A DNA stretch of 64,000 nucleotides from Ollibium composti (GTDB lineage Bacteria; Pseudomonadota; Alphaproteobacteria; Rhizobiales; Rhizobiaceae). Numbering within the stretch: the first letter of the stretch is position 1; each line of letters begins with the position of its first letter. A model generated the notes under the pieces. That model saw only the letters and a program-made list of their open reading frames with translations. It was not told the origin of the DNA and searched no databases. Below are positions 25,820 to 34,707 of the stretch, piece after piece. The position numbers and the translations under genes are program-made. Location of the stretch: positions 434,001 to 498,000 of the forward strand of contig NZ_SSNY01000001.1 in the NCBI RefSeq assembly GCF_004801285.1, written 5' to 3'.

Positions 25820-26809
25820 TCAGATATCCTGGCCCTGATGGACGCCGTTGCCGCCGTCCTCGTAGCGCGCCCGCCGCTCGGCCAGCAAGCCGAGATAGTG
25901 CATGGCGACGGCCGAGCCGGCGATGGCTGTTATATCGGCGTGATCGTAGGCCGGTGCAACCTCCACCACGTCGGCGCCGACGATGTCGACCTGGCCGATC
26001 TGGCGCAGCGCCGACAGGATCTTCGCCGAGGACGGGCCGCCCGCGACCGGCGTGCCGGTTCCCGGTGCAAAGGCCGGGTCGAGGCAGTCGATGTCGAAGG
26101 TCACGTAGGTCTTGATGCCGCCGGTACGCTCGACGATGGCGTAGGCGAGATCGGACGCCCGCATCTCCTCCACTTCGTAGCCGTGGATGATCTTGATGCC
26201 GAAGGTTTCGGGCGCATGGGTGCGGATGCCGATCTGGATCGAGCGGTCGGGGTCGATCAGCCCTTCCTTGACGGCGCGGCCGACGAAGGAGCCGTGATCG
26301 ATGCGCTTGCCGTCGTCGGGCCATGTGTCCTGATGCGCGTCGAACTGCACCAGCGCCAGCGGGCCGTGGATCGCGGCATGCGCCTTGAGCAGCGGATAGG
26401 TGACGAAATGGTCGCCGCCCAGCGTCAGCAGGAAGGCGCCGGACTTGAGGATCTTGGCCGCTTCGCGCTCGATGGCGGCCGGCGTCTTCTGGTGGTTGCC
26501 GGTGTCGAGCAGACAATCGCCGTAGTCGACCACCGCCAGCGCCTCGAACAGTTCGCGATGAAAGGGATATTGCGGGTCGTTGTCCATGATCGCCGAGGCG
26601 CGGCGAATGGCCTGCGGCCCGAAGCGCGCGCCGGGACGGTTGGTGACGGCGGCATCGAAGGGAATGCCCCAAACGACGGCATCGGCGCCTTTCACGTCCT
26701 TGCTGTAGCGGCGGCGCATGAAGGAGAGCGCGCCGGCATAGGTCGGTTCGGAGGAAGCCCCCGTCCTGGAGCGGGCGGTGAAGGCGTTGTCGATGTTCTG
26801 GCTTGCCAT
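25820..26809 (-). CDS. speB: Agmatinase-type ureohydrolase
   Basis: This binuclear manganese hydrolase splits agmatine to putrescine and urea, or a related guanidino compound. The metal-site motifs are complete: GGDHFV (about 150), DAHQDTW (about 175) and DIDCLDPAFAPGTGTP (about 254). Length (329) fits. It is the first gene of a leftward operon with argC, a common arrangement in Rhizobiales that links arginine and polyamine metabolism. Substrate assignment between agmatinase and guanidinobutyrase is not certain from sequence. Confidence 0.88.
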   Translation of the reverse strand: MASQNIDNAFTARSRTGASSEPTYAGALSFMRRRYSKDVKGADAVVWGIPFDAAVTNRPGARFGPQAIRRASAIMDNDPQYPFHRELFEALAVVDYGDCLLDTGNHQKTPAAIEREAAKILKSGAFLLTLGGDHFVTYPLLKAHAAIHGPLALVQFDAHQDTWPDDGKRIDHGSFVGRAVKEGLIDPDRSIQIGIRTHAPETFGIKIIHGYEVEEMRASDLAYAIVERTGGIKTYVTFDIDCLDPAFAPGTGTPVAGGPSSAKILSALRQIGQVDIVGADVVEVAPAYDHADITAIAGSAVAMHYLGLLAERRARYEDGGNGVHQGQDI

Positions 26810-27076
26810 CGCTTGTCCTCATCTTTGTTATCGGGACGCAACAACTACAGAACCGATCCCGTACGCGCCAGTACGAGCGTGCTGGAAAGTGTCCGGGAAC
26901 GGCACGGAAATGCCTTGATCGGCTATGGTGGCCGGCAGGATCGACGTCGGGAAGGGCCGCATTGCGGGCAATGTGGGGCTACCGGCCATTGCCTGCGGCC
27001 TTCAAAACCCCGATGTGAACGCGGGACGGCCGACCGATTTCACCGTGTGGCCGCTATCGCCTCGGAAGGACAATGA
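26810..27076. promoter_or_regulatory. Divergent speB / DUF445 promoter region
   Basis: The 267-bp gap carries no supported gene. It must hold the promoters of the leftward speB-argC operon and the rightward DUF445 gene. A short inverted motif GTACGCGCCAGTAC occurs near 26861-26874. No known operator was recognised. Confidence 0.35.
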
Positions 27077-28378
27077 ATGCCGGATATGGGATCGAATCAG
27101 GAGGCGGCGGCCATCAACCCGGGTGGGGAGGCGGATGCCAAGCTCGTTTCCCTGCGCCGCACCAAGCTGGCGGCGGCTGCGGCGCTGGCGGCGTGCGTGG
27201 CGATCTTTGCCGCCGCGCGGTCGTTCCAGGGGCAGTATCCCTGGCTCGGCTTCGTCGCGGCCTTCGCCGAGGCAGCGACCATCGGTGGGCTGGCCGACTG
27301 GTATGCGGTGGTGGCGCTGTTTCGGCGGCCGCTCGGCCTGCCCATTCCGCATACCGCCATCATTCCGGCGAACCAGAACAGGATCGCCGACAATCTCGGC
27401 CGCTTCATCGAGGTCAACTTCCTGTCGCCCGGCCCGGTGCGCGAGAAGCTGAACGAGGTCGATTTCGCCGCCCTGGTTGCCGACTGGCTTTCCGACCCGC
27501 GCCGCGCCGCCGGGCTGTCGCGCTTCATCGGCCGGCTGGCGCCACAGATGCTCGGGGCCATCGAGCAATCCGGCCTGCGCGATTTCATGGGGTCCCGCAT
27601 GATGGCGCAACTGGAGAAGATCGAGGTGGCGCCGTTCGCGGCTGGGCTGCTCAGGGCATTCACCGAGGATCGCCGCCACCAGAAGCTGCTGGACGAACTC
27701 ACCAGGGTCGTCGGCCGCTTCCTGAACGACGAGCAGGCACTGGCCGCCATGCGAGAGAAGATCCGCGAGGAATTGCCGACGATGTTCAATCTCTTCCGGG
27801 CCGACGCCTATCTCTTGAAGAAGATCGTCGCCTCGGCGGGTTCGCTGCTGGAAGAGATACGCGCCGATCCCGACCATCCGGTCCGTGCGGAATTCGACGG
27901 TTTCGTGCAGCAATTCATAGAAAGGCTGGAACATTCCAAGGCCTATGCACGGCGCGCCGAGCAACTGAAGCGCACGCTTCTGGAGCGCGCCGAGGTGCGC
28001 GGCCTCGCTGGCGATATGTGGGAGAGCCTTCGGCTGTTCATCGAACAGGATCTCGAATCGGAGAATTCCGCAGTCGCCGCCCATCTGGCGGGGCTACTGA
28101 CGGAGGCCGGCCGGCAACTGGCGCGCGATCCGGCGATCAGGGCGGATATGAACGAGGGGTTCGTCGTGGCGCTGGCCTCCTTTGTGGAAAGCCAGAAGAG
28201 TGGGGTGTCGAGCTTCATCGCCGATCAGGTCAAGCGCTGGGATCTGGTGCAACTCACCCGGCTGGTGGAGATCAATATCGGCCGGGACCTGCAATATATC
28301 CGCTTCAACGGCATGATCGTCGGCGGTCTTGCCGGGCTTGTCCTTTACGCGGCCGAACGGCTGTTCTTCACGCATTGA
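27077..28378 (+). CDS. DUF445 family membrane protein
   Basis: The 433-residue protein has two N-terminal membrane segments (about 35-75) with the family motif GGLADWYAVVALFRRPLGLPIPHTAIIP, a long helical soluble region with LGRFIEVNFLSPGPV, and a C-terminal membrane helix (about 412-430). This is the DUF445/YjiN family, whose function is unknown. The start at 27077 (MPDMGSNQEA) follows CGGAAGGACA. It stands alone, 70 bp before the phasin gene. Confidence 0.9.
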   Translation: MPDMGSNQEAAAINPGGEADAKLVSLRRTKLAAAAALAACVAIFAAARSFQGQYPWLGFVAAFAEAATIGGLADWYAVVALFRRPLGLPIPHTAIIPANQNRIADNLGRFIEVNFLSPGPVREKLNEVDFAALVADWLSDPRRAAGLSRFIGRLAPQMLGAIEQSGLRDFMGSRMMAQLEKIEVAPFAAGLLRAFTEDRRHQKLLDELTRVVGRFLNDEQALAAMREKIREELPTMFNLFRADAYLLKKIVASAGSLLEEIRADPDHPVRAEFDGFVQQFIERLEHSKAYARRAEQLKRTLLERAEVRGLAGDMWESLRLFIEQDLESENSAVAAHLAGLLTEAGRQLARDPAIRADMNEGFVVALASFVESQKSGVSSFIADQVKRWDLVQLTRLVEINIGRDLQYIRFNGMIVGGLAGLVLYAAERLFFTH

Positions 28379-28448
28379 CGGTTTGCCGCGCTGGTCTATT
28401 CTCGGTTGTACCGTTGCTCACATGCGCGGCGCCAAGGGAGAGCAGACG

Positions 28449-28880
28449 ATGGCCAAGCAACCGGAATCCCATTCCTTCATGGATATGTTCGAAAAATTCG
28501 GCAAGGAACTGAAGATGCCGAAGGTTGATGTCGACGCCATTCTCGATCACCATCGCAAGAACCTCGAGGCGCTGGAGAAATCGGCCAAGGCCACGGCCGC
28601 GGGCGCCTCCTCCATCATGGCGCGGCAGCGCGAGATGGTGGAGGAATCACTGCACGAGATCGCCGAGATGGCGCAGAGCTACCGCACGCCGGGCATGCCG
28701 AAGGAGATGATGGCCAAGCAGGCGGATTTTGCCCGCAAGTCGTTCGAAGCTGCGGTGAAGAACACCGGTGAAGTCGCTGAAATGATGAAGAAGTCCGGCG
28801 GTGCATCGCTCGATATCCTGCGCGAGCGCATCAAGGAGGCGATGTCCGAGATCCGGCAGGGCTACGACAAGAAAGGCTGA
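28449..28880 (+). CDS. Phasin family protein
   Basis: The 143-residue amphipathic helical protein matches the TIGR01841 phasin pattern: NLEALEKSAKATAAGASSIMARQREM and later VAEMMKKS..A.DILRERIKEAM. Phasins coat polyhydroxyalkanoate granules and control their size. GGGAG lies 8 bases before the ATG. There is no PHA synthase in this window. The DUF445 gene upstream and the MaoC gene downstream are separate transcription units or a loose cluster (gaps 70 and 108 bp). Confidence 0.9.
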   Translation: MAKQPESHSFMDMFEKFGKELKMPKVDVDAILDHHRKNLEALEKSAKATAAGASSIMARQREMVEESLHEIAEMAQSYRTPGMPKEMMAKQADFARKSFEAAVKNTGEVAEMMKKSGGASLDILRERIKEAMSEIRQGYDKKG

Positions 28881-28988
28881 CTTCCCGGCACAAGGCTGGT
28901 AGGACCTGCTGCCGATGGCTGGACGGGATGTCCGGCCGGAAATCGTCGGAGCCGCGAGGCGCGACGCATGCGAAGCAGGTAGCGAAAC

Positions 28989-29474
28989 ATGACCAGGACC
29001 CCGCCGACCTACGAACAGTTGAAGACGATGGTTGGCCAGGAACTCGGCGTCTCCGAATGGACGCTGATCGACCAGGCGCGCATCGACCAGTTCGCCGAGT
29101 GCACGGGCGACCGCCAGTGGATCCACACCGATCCGGAGCGGGCGCGACGCCAGAGCCCGCTGCGCACGACCATTGCGCACGGCTATCTCACGCTTTCCGT
29201 CATCGGGGCGCTGATCCTCGAAATGGGCATCATGCCGGAGAACACGCAGGCCGCCTTCAACTACGGCATCGACAGCGTGCGCTTCCTGGCGCCGGTCAAG
29301 TCCGGGTCGCGGGTGAGGCTGCGTACGGTGCTGATGTCGATGGAGCAGAAGGGGCCAGGCCAGTATCTGCTCAAGGCCTCGAACACGGTCGAGATCGAGG
29401 GCGGCGAGAAACCGGCGCTGGTCGCCGAGACGCTGGTGATGTGCTACGAGCGCCGCAAGAAGCCGGCTGCATAA
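28989..29474 (+). CDS. MaoC-like (R)-hydratase
   Basis: This hot-dog-fold protein of 161 residues is an enoyl-CoA hydratase or dehydratase. The hydratase motif is visible as DQFAECTGDRQWIHTDPERA (catalytic Asp and His) followed by TTIAHGYLTLS. Close homologues are called MaoC family or NodN-like dehydratases in rhizobia. (R)-specific hydratases feed 3-hydroxyacyl-CoA to PHA synthesis, which would fit the phasin gene 108 bp upstream, but the substrate is not proven. Confidence 0.9.
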   Translation: MTRTPPTYEQLKTMVGQELGVSEWTLIDQARIDQFAECTGDRQWIHTDPERARRQSPLRTTIAHGYLTLSVIGALILEMGIMPENTQAAFNYGIDSVRFLAPVKSGSRVRLRTVLMSMEQKGPGQYLLKASNTVEIEGGEKPALVAETLVMCYERRKKPAA

Positions 29475-29489
29475 TATTCGCGAGCGTTG

Positions 29490-29660
29490 GCGCCGCCCCT
29501 CATCCGCCTGCCGGCACCTTCTCCCCGTAAACGGGGCGAAGGGGTACTCCGCCCGTCTTGCCCCTTTTTCATGCTGCAGACGATTTGCGAAAGCGCTGAT
29601 GAAAGCGCTCTTCGCCCGTTTACGGGGAGAAGTGCCCGGCAGGGCGATGAGGGGCAGCGC
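29490..29660. repeat. Long near-perfect inverted repeat between convergent genes
   Basis: Two 50-bp arms (29490-29540 and 29611-29660) are nearly perfect reverse complements, sharing the words CCCCTCATC, CTTCTCCCCGTAAACGGG and the reverse forms. This is a dispersed intergenic palindrome common in Mesorhizobium and its relatives. It fills the whole 192-bp gap between the convergent MaoC and alcohol dehydrogenase genes and can act as a bidirectional transcript end. Confidence 0.8.
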
Positions 29661-29666
29661 TGCGTT

Positions 29667-30707
29667 TCAGAACCGCGTGACGACGCCGATGCCCAGCCCT
29701 TCGAAACTGCCCATCGCCATCAGCGCGGCCGGCGCCTCGTCCAGCGCATAGTGACGGCCGACCAGCAACTCCGGCTTGAGCTTGGCCGAACGGATCATCT
29801 CCATCATCGCCGGGTAGCGCCAGGCCTGCATGCCGTGGCTGCCGAGAATTTCCAGCTCGAAGGCGATCACCTTGGCCATCGGCACCTGCGGATGCGTGTG
29901 GTCGCCCAGCATCAGGCCGACCTGCACATGGCGGCCGCGGCGACGCAGGCAATTGATGGAGTTGGCGCAGGTGACGGGGTGGCCGAGCGCGTCCATCGAC
30001 ATATGCGCGCCGCCATTGGTGATCTGCTTGATCGCCTTGACGACGTTTTGCGTGGTCGAGGCGTTGACCGTCGCCACCGCGCCGACCTTTTTGGCGAAGT
30101 CCAGCTTCTCGTCGGAAAGGTCGACGGCGATGACGTTGGCGCCCATGGCCGAGGCGATCATGACGGCAGACAGGCCAACGCCGCCGCAGCCATGCACCGC
30201 GACCCATTCGCCCGGCCTGACGCGACCTTGATCGACGATGGCGCGGAAGGAGGTGACGAAGCGGCAGCCCAGGCTGGCGGCTGTGGCGAAATCCATCGCT
30301 TCGGGCAGGGCGACGAGGTTCGTGTCGGCATGGTCGATGGCGACATATTCGGCGAACGAGCCCCAGGCGGAAAAGCCCGGCTGGAACTGGTGCTCGCAGA
30401 CCTGCTGGTTGCCCGAGGCGCATTCGGCGCAGCGGCCGCAGGCGGCGACGAAGGGGACGGTGACGCGCTGGCCGGCGCGCCAGCGGGTGACGTCGCGGCC
30501 GACCGCCGCGACCGTGCCGGCAAGCTCGTGGCCCGGCACATGCGGCAGGCGGATATCGGGGTCGTGCCCCATCAACCCGTGCCAATCGCTGCGGCAAAGG
30601 CCGGTCGCCTCGACCTTGATGACGACGCCGTCCGGCGCCGGGGAAGGGTCGGGCACGGTCTGGACGGTCGGCAATTCGCCGAATTTCTCCATGACGACGG
30701 CTTTCAT
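29667..30707 (-). CDS. Zinc-dependent medium-chain alcohol dehydrogenase
   Basis: The 346-residue enzyme has the catalytic-zinc motif [12 protein letters not shown] and PGHELAG, the four-Cys structural zinc loop [15 protein letters not shown] (about residues 92-106), and a nucleotide-binding [13 protein letters not shown] near 172. It should oxidise an alcohol or polyol with NAD(P). Close homologues are annotated alcohol dehydrogenase or threonine-dehydrogenase-like. It stands 15 bp after the isomerase gene in the same direction, so it may form an operon with the isomerase and hydrolase. Confidence 0.88.
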   Translation of the reverse strand: MKAVVMEKFGELPTVQTVPDPSPAPDGVVIKVEATGLCRSDWHGLMGHDPDIRLPHVPGHELAGTVAAVGRDVTRWRAGQRVTVPFVAACGRCAECASGNQQVCEHQFQPGFSAWGSFAEYVAIDHADTNLVALPEAMDFATAASLGCRFVTSFRAIVDQGRVRPGEWVAVHGCGGVGLSAVMIASAMGANVIAVDLSDEKLDFAKKVGAVATVNASTTQNVVKAIKQITNGGAHMSMDALGHPVTCANSINCLRRRGRHVQVGLMLGDHTHPQVPMAKVIAFELEILGSHGMQAWRYPAMMEMIRSAKLKPELLVGRHYALDEAPAALMAMGSFEGLGIGVVTRF

Positions 30708-30722
30708 GGCCTTCTCCTCAAC

Positions 30723-31376
30723 TCAGCTTTCGGCGTCGATCTGGTTCTTCGGCGCCGCCCGCTGGAAAACCGGCAGTGCCATGCAGGCTTCGTGGATGCG
30801 CGAAATTACCGGATAGGGGCTCATGTCGACGCCGAAGCGGGTGTTGTTGAGCACCTGCGCGGCGAGGCAGATATCGGCAAGGCCGGGCGTGTCGCCATGG
30901 CAGAAGGTTCCGGTTTCGGATGAAGAGGAAAGCATTGTCTCAAGTGGCTGGAAGCTTTCGTTCACCCAATGCCGGAACCAGTTGACGACATCCTGGTCGC
31001 CGGCGCGGAACACGGTGCGCAGGCTGGTCAGGACTCTCAAATTGTTCACCGGATGGATGTCGCAGGCGATGATCTGCGCCAGCATGCGCACGCGCGCCCG
31101 GCCGATGGCCGTGTCCGGCAGCAGCGGCGGCTCCGGCACCGTCTCGTCCAGATATTCGATGATTGCCAGCGACTGCGACAGCAGCCTACCGTCCTCCAGC
31201 ACCAGCGCCGGCACGAGACCTTGCGGATTGACCGCCTTGTAGGCGGGTTCCAGATGCTCGCCATAGCGGAGGTGATGAGGGACGTATTCGTAGTCCAGCC
31301 CCTTCATGGCGAGCGCGATGCGCACGCGGTAAGAGGTGGAGGAACGCCAGTAGTTGTGCAGCACAAGTCCGGTCAT
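30723..31376 (-). CDS. Zeta-class GST: maleylacetoacetate/maleylpyruvate isomerase
   Basis: This glutathione-dependent cis-trans isomerase acts in aromatic ring-cleavage pathways. The 217-residue protein shows the zeta-GST start WRSSTSYRVRIAL, the NPQGLVPAL motif and CDIHPVNNLRVL. The Cys usual in the SSCSxRVR motif of many MaiA enzymes is Thr here, and the motif is closer to what I recall of maleylpyruvate isomerases (gentisate pathway). The downstream short hydrolase of about 230 residues also fits the gentisate-type pair. The gene overlaps the hydrolase gene by 4 bp. No ring-cleaving dioxygenase is present in the window. Confidence 0.85.
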   Translation of the reverse strand: MTGLVLHNYWRSSTSYRVRIALAMKGLDYEYVPHHLRYGEHLEPAYKAVNPQGLVPALVLEDGRLLSQSLAIIEYLDETVPEPPLLPDTAIGRARVRMLAQIIACDIHPVNNLRVLTSLRTVFRAGDQDVVNWFRHWVNESFQPLETMLSSSSETGTFCHGDTPGLADICLAAQVLNNTRFGVDMSPYPVISRIHEACMALPVFQRAAPKNQIDAES

Positions 31377-32068
31377 TGCGGCGACCCGACGGTGAGCTCA
31401 ACCGTGCCGATGCCGTCGACGCCACCTGTCACCTTGTCGCCCGCGGCGAGAGGTCCGACGCCTGCCGGCGTGCCGGTGTAGATCAGGTCACCCGGCTGCA
31501 ATTCCATCGCCTGCGAGCAGATCGCGACGATATCGGCGACCGGCCAGATGAGTTCGTTGAGGTCGCCGTCCTGTTTCACCGCGCCGTTGACGGCAAGCCA
31601 GATGCGGCCGCTCGTCGGATGCCCGACCTTTTCGGCCGGAACCAGCGGGCCGCAGGGGGCCGAACGGTCGAAACCCTTGGCCCAGTCCCACGGTCGCGCC
31701 GCCTTCTTGGCAACGTCCTGGAGGTCGCGGCGGGTGAGGTCGATGCCCACTCCATAGCCCCAGACATGCGAAAGCGCCGCCTCGGGTGCCAGCCGGAAAC
31801 CCGCCTTGCCGATGGCGACGACCAGTTCGATCTCGTGGTGCAGGTCCTTCGTCAGCGGCGGGTAGGGAATGGTGCTGCCCGAATCGACCACGGCGTCGGC
31901 CGGCTTGGTGAAGAAGAAGGGTGGATCGCGTTCGTCATTGCCCATTTCGCGGGCGTGGGCGGCGTAGTTGCGGCCGACGCAGAAGATGCGGCGCACCGGA
32001 AAGCGGCGGTCGCCGCCGGCGATGGCGACGGAAGGCTGGGCGGGGGCGGGAATTGCGAAAGCGGTCAT
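31373..32068 (-). CDS. Fumarylpyruvate hydrolase-like FAH family protein
   Basis: The 231-residue protein has the FAH fold markers VGRNYAAHAREMGND, FFFTKPADAV, LHHEIELVV (metal ligands His-x-Glu-x-Glu) and YTGTPAGVGPL. Its length matches fumarylpyruvate hydrolases (gentisate route) rather than the 420-residue fumarylacetoacetases. Together with the adjacent isomerase it would turn maleylpyruvate into fumarate and pyruvate. It is the promoter-proximal gene of the leftward set. Other FAH hydrolases act on related 2,4-diketo acids, so the substrate is inferred. Confidence 0.85.
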   Translation of the reverse strand: MTAFAIPAPAQPSVAIAGGDRRFPVRRIFCVGRNYAAHAREMGNDERDPPFFFTKPADAVVDSGSTIPYPPLTKDLHHEIELVVAIGKAGFRLAPEAALSHVWGYGVGIDLTRRDLQDVAKKAARPWDWAKGFDRSAPCGPLVPAEKVGHPTSGRIWLAVNGAVKQDGDLNELIWPVADIVAICSQAMELQPGDLIYTGTPAGVGPLAAGDKVTGGVDGIGTVELTVGSPQ

Positions 32069-32180
32069 GACTTACCTTGCTGTTGTCCACCGCACATTCG
32101 ACCGGATTTCACGGAGCGGCAAGGCTCCGGCCGAGATTTTCGGGCAAAGCGCGTCCGGCTTTGCGGATCCCGGCCGCCGC

Positions 32181-32225
32181 TGTACTATTTGGTAATAACG
32201 GATGGCGTCACCGGCGCTATTCTAA
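32181..32225 (+). promoter_or_regulatory. Promoter/operator region of the response-regulator gene
   Basis: This AT-rich island in GC-rich surroundings contains TACTATTTGGTAATAACGG (32183-32201) and GCGCTATTCTAA (32214-32225). The last 12-mer is exactly the reverse complement of 36050-36061 in the FIST/coxS intergenic region, and CCGTTATT occurs in both. A shared binding site or promoter element is likely. The response regulator starts 31 bp downstream. Confidence 0.5.
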
Positions 32226-32256
32226 AGTCGCGCGACAAAGCAGAGCCACGGGTGTC

Positions 32257-32940
32257 ATGACCGCAGCCAGCGAAACCGGACGCTTCCTGATCATCGACGA
32301 TCATCCGCTGTTTCGCGAGGCGCTGCACAGCGCCGTGCAGATGGCCTATCCGGATGTCGATACCGTCGAGGCGCGCTCCATCGCCGAGGCGCTGGACCTG
32401 CTTGCCGGCGCCACGTCGTTCGACCTGGCGCTGCTCGATCTTTCGATGCCGGACGTGCACGGTTTCGACGGCTTGCTGCAACTGCGTACCCGCCATCCGC
32501 GCCTGCCGGTGGTGATCGTCTCCGGCCACGAGGACGCCAAGATCATTTCCGAGGCGCTGTCCTACGGCGCCGCCGGCTTCATTCCCAAGTCGGCGCGCAA
32601 GGACGACCTCGCCGCCGCCATCCGCTCGGTCATGGACGGCGCCATCTACGTGCCGCAGAATTATCAACCGCAGCCGGCCGACGCCGACCGGACCGACCGC
32701 GCCGACATGGTGCAGCGCCTGTCGAAGCTGACGCCGCAGCAGCTGCGCGTGCTGCAAATGCTGCGGCAGGGCATGCTGAACAAGCAGATCGCCTACGAAT
32801 TGCAGGTCGGCGAGACGACGGTGAAGGCGCACGTCTCGGAAATCCTGCGCAAGCTCAACGTCTATAGCCGCACGCAGGCGGTGATCGAGGTGGCCAAGCT
32901 CGACAATGCCGATCTGTTCAGGGAGCAGGCGGGGTTTTAG
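32257..32940 (+). CDS. LuxR/NarL-type response regulator
   Basis: The 227-residue DNA-binding regulator has a receiver domain (acidic pair D14-D15, phospho-acceptor Asp near 61 in LLDLSMPDVHG, Lys near 110 in FIPKSA) and a C-terminal LuxR helix-turn-helix (about 160-215: LTPQQLRVLQMLRQG..KQIAYELQVGETTVKAHVSEILRKL). The ATG at 32257 gives a full receiver; upstream frame to 32077 is non-coding. It resembles the AgmR/ErbR group, often linked to NahK-like kinases. The kinase and FIST genes at 33363-35949 are the probable partners. The shared 12-mer in its promoter suggests auto- or cross-regulation. Confidence 0.93.
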   Translation: MTAASETGRFLIIDDHPLFREALHSAVQMAYPDVDTVEARSIAEALDLLAGATSFDLALLDLSMPDVHGFDGLLQLRTRHPRLPVVIVSGHEDAKIISEALSYGAAGFIPKSARKDDLAAAIRSVMDGAIYVPQNYQPQPADADRTDRADMVQRLSKLTPQQLRVLQMLRQGMLNKQIAYELQVGETTVKAHVSEILRKLNVYSRTQAVIEVAKLDNADLFREQAGF

Positions 32941-32949
32941 GACGGCAAA

Positions 32950-32976
32950 GGCCGGATCGAATCCGACCCGGCCCGA
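32950..32976. terminator. Hairpin between convergent regulator and zinc-ribbon genes
   Basis: Arms GGCCGGATCG and CGACCCGGCC (one mismatch) surround a 4-base loop, 9 bp after the response-regulator stop. A weak T-rich stretch follows (GATGTTTC). It probably ends transcription in one or both directions. Confidence 0.45.
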
Positions 32977-32999
32977 TGTTTCCCGATGGTCTTGCGGGA

Positions 33000-33260
33000 T
33001 CAGAAATCGAACAGTTCGCCGAGCAGCGATTTCTTCTTGTAGGGTTTTGAGCCGTAGCGGCGGTCGTCGTCGTACCGGTCGTTATCCCGGTCGCGGTCCC
33101 TGCCGGACGAACGAGGCGCCTGTTCCGCCGCGCTCCGCTCGATGATCTTGTCCAGTTCGCCGCGATCCAGCCAGACGCCGCGGCATTTGGGGCAATAATC
33201 CACCTCGATGCCCTGGCGATCGGCCATTGCGAGGTCGGTGTCGTCGATTGGGCATTTCAT
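33000..33260 (-). CDS. TFIIB-type zinc-ribbon protein
   Basis: The 86-residue protein starts MKCPIDDTDLAMADRQ and carries the zf-TFIIB pattern C-P...YCPKCRGVWLDRGELDKI, with four metal ligands from C-P-x and C-x-x-C. A low-complexity Arg/Asp tail (RDRDRDNDRYDDDRR) is followed by basic residues and the ending LGELFDF. The ATG at 33260 is chosen because the motif starts there. The role is unknown; such proteins are common in proteobacteria. Confidence 0.85.
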   Translation of the reverse strand: MKCPIDDTDLAMADRQGIEVDYCPKCRGVWLDRGELDKIIERSAAEQAPRSSGRDRDRDNDRYDDDRRYGSKPYKKKSLLGELFDF

Positions 33261-33362
33261 GTGCCGTTTCCCTTTTGCGGTTTTCAACCCTGCGCATGTG
33301 GGACGATCCGGCGCCACTTCAAGCAAGGCAGGGGTGCGGCGGGTTGGCGTATGGCGAGGACG

Positions 33363-34703
33363 CTACGCCAGCAGATGCGCCAGCAGGGCCCGCAGTTGCG
33401 CCGGCTTCAGCGGCTTGCGCATGAGTTCGATGCCGGCAGCGCGGGCGGCAGCGATGACCGCCTGGGACGGATCGGCGGTGACGATGAGGGCCGGCACATC
33501 GCGGCCGAGGTAGTTGCGCGCCTCGGCGACGGTGAGGATGCCGAGGTCGCCGTTGTCGAGATGCTGGTCGGCAATGACGATATCGGGCACCCAATCCGTG
33601 TCGCCCAGCGTTTCCAGCGCCTCGCCGGTCGAGGTGGCGGCGCGCACCTCGCAGCGCCATCGCTCCAGCAGCAGGGTCATCGCGTTGAGCACGTCGGCGT
33701 CGTTTTCGATCAGCAGGACCCTGGTGCCGAACAGGCCGTAGCCGGGCGCGCGTTCGGCTTCGGCGGGCGCGGGAGGCGGCTCGACGTTCGCGTTGATCGC
33801 CAATGGCACGTCGACATGGAAAATAGTGCCGCGGCCGACGCGCGAGGAAAAGGTGACGGGATGGCCGAGGGCGCCGGCCATCCGCCGTACGATGGCCAGC
33901 CCGAGCCCGAGCCCGCCGCCGGCCAACTCCGCTCCGGGCGGCACCTTGCCGCGCGAAAACTCCTCGAAAACCGCCTCTCGCTGCTCCTCGGGAATGCCGC
34001 AGCCGGTATCGGCGACATCAATGCGAATGATCTCGCCGCGCTGGCGGGTGCCGACAAGCACGCCGCCCGAACGGGTGTAGCGCAGGGCATTGGAGAGGAT
34101 GTTCTGCAGGATGCGCCGGAGCAGCGTGCGGTCGGATCGCACGGCGATATTGACCGGCCGGAAGCGCAATCCCAGCCCCTTGATCTCGGCCACCGGCTGG
34201 AAATCCGAACGCAGCGACGAAAACAGCGTCTCCAGGCTGACGTCGACGATTTCGGGCTGGACGACGCCGGCATCGAGGCGGGAAATGTCGAGCAGCGTGC
34301 GCAAAAGGTCTTCCATCGTTTGCAGCGAGCGCTCGACCTGGAGAACGAGTTTCCTGCCTTCCTCGCTGGTCTGCACTTCGGCCAGCGCCGAAACGGACAG
34401 GTGCGCGGCATTGAGCGGCTGGAGCACATCGTGGCTGGCGGCGGCCAGGAAGCGGGTCTTGGACAGGTTCGCCTGCTCGGCGTTCTCCTTGGCGGCCGAC
34501 AGGTCGATGTTGGATTGTTCGAGGTGTCGCAGCGTGGCGTGCAGTTCTTCCGTGCGCATGCGCACGCGGTTCTCCAGCGAAATCGCCGTCTGGAACAGGG
34601 AAAAGGCGTTGCCCTGCTGGTCCATCGAGCGCTCGACGCGGCTGACCAGCGCCGCGTTGATCTTCTTCAGGCGCTCGACGTCGTCGATGTCGCGCAGCGG
34701 CAC
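33363..34703 (-). CDS. Hybrid histidine kinase, NahK-like
   Basis: The 446-residue kinase begins with a coiled coil (about 10-75), a HisKA region FLAAASHDVLQPLNAAHLSVSAL (phospho-accepting His near 93), then HATPase with NILSNALRYTR, DTGCGIPEE and GGGLGLGLAIV, and a C-terminal receiver domain (VLLIEND; DIVIADQHLDN; LMRKPLKP). The HD-x-x-QPLNAA signature is typical of NahK/ErcS'-type kinases. Unlike those, no PAS domain is seen here, so the FIST partner may provide sensing. The GTG at 34703 lies 4 bp after the FIST stop. No membrane segment is present. Confidence 0.88.
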   Translation of the reverse strand: MPLRDIDDVERLKKINAALVSRVERSMDQQGNAFSLFQTAISLENRVRMRTEELHATLRHLEQSNIDLSAAKENAEQANLSKTRFLAAASHDVLQPLNAAHLSVSALAEVQTSEEGRKLVLQVERSLQTMEDLLRTLLDISRLDAGVVQPEIVDVSLETLFSSLRSDFQPVAEIKGLGLRFRPVNIAVRSDRTLLRRILQNILSNALRYTRSGGVLVGTRQRGEIIRIDVADTGCGIPEEQREAVFEEFSRGKVPPGAELAGGGLGLGLAIVRRMAGALGHPVTFSSRVGRGTIFHVDVPLAINANVEPPPAPAEAERAPGYGLFGTRVLLIENDADVLNAMTLLLERWRCEVRAATSTGEALETLGDTDWVPDIVIADQHLDNGDLGILTVAEARNYLGRDVPALIVTADPSQAVIAAARAAGIELMRKPLKPAQLRALLAHLLA

Positions 34704-34707
34704 GGGC

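Noticed and set aside
24015..26822. A 935-codon open frame spanning the kinase, argC and speB
   Set aside because: Only its C-terminal part is the kinase. The rest is another frame of argC and speB, which have complete motifs in their own frames.
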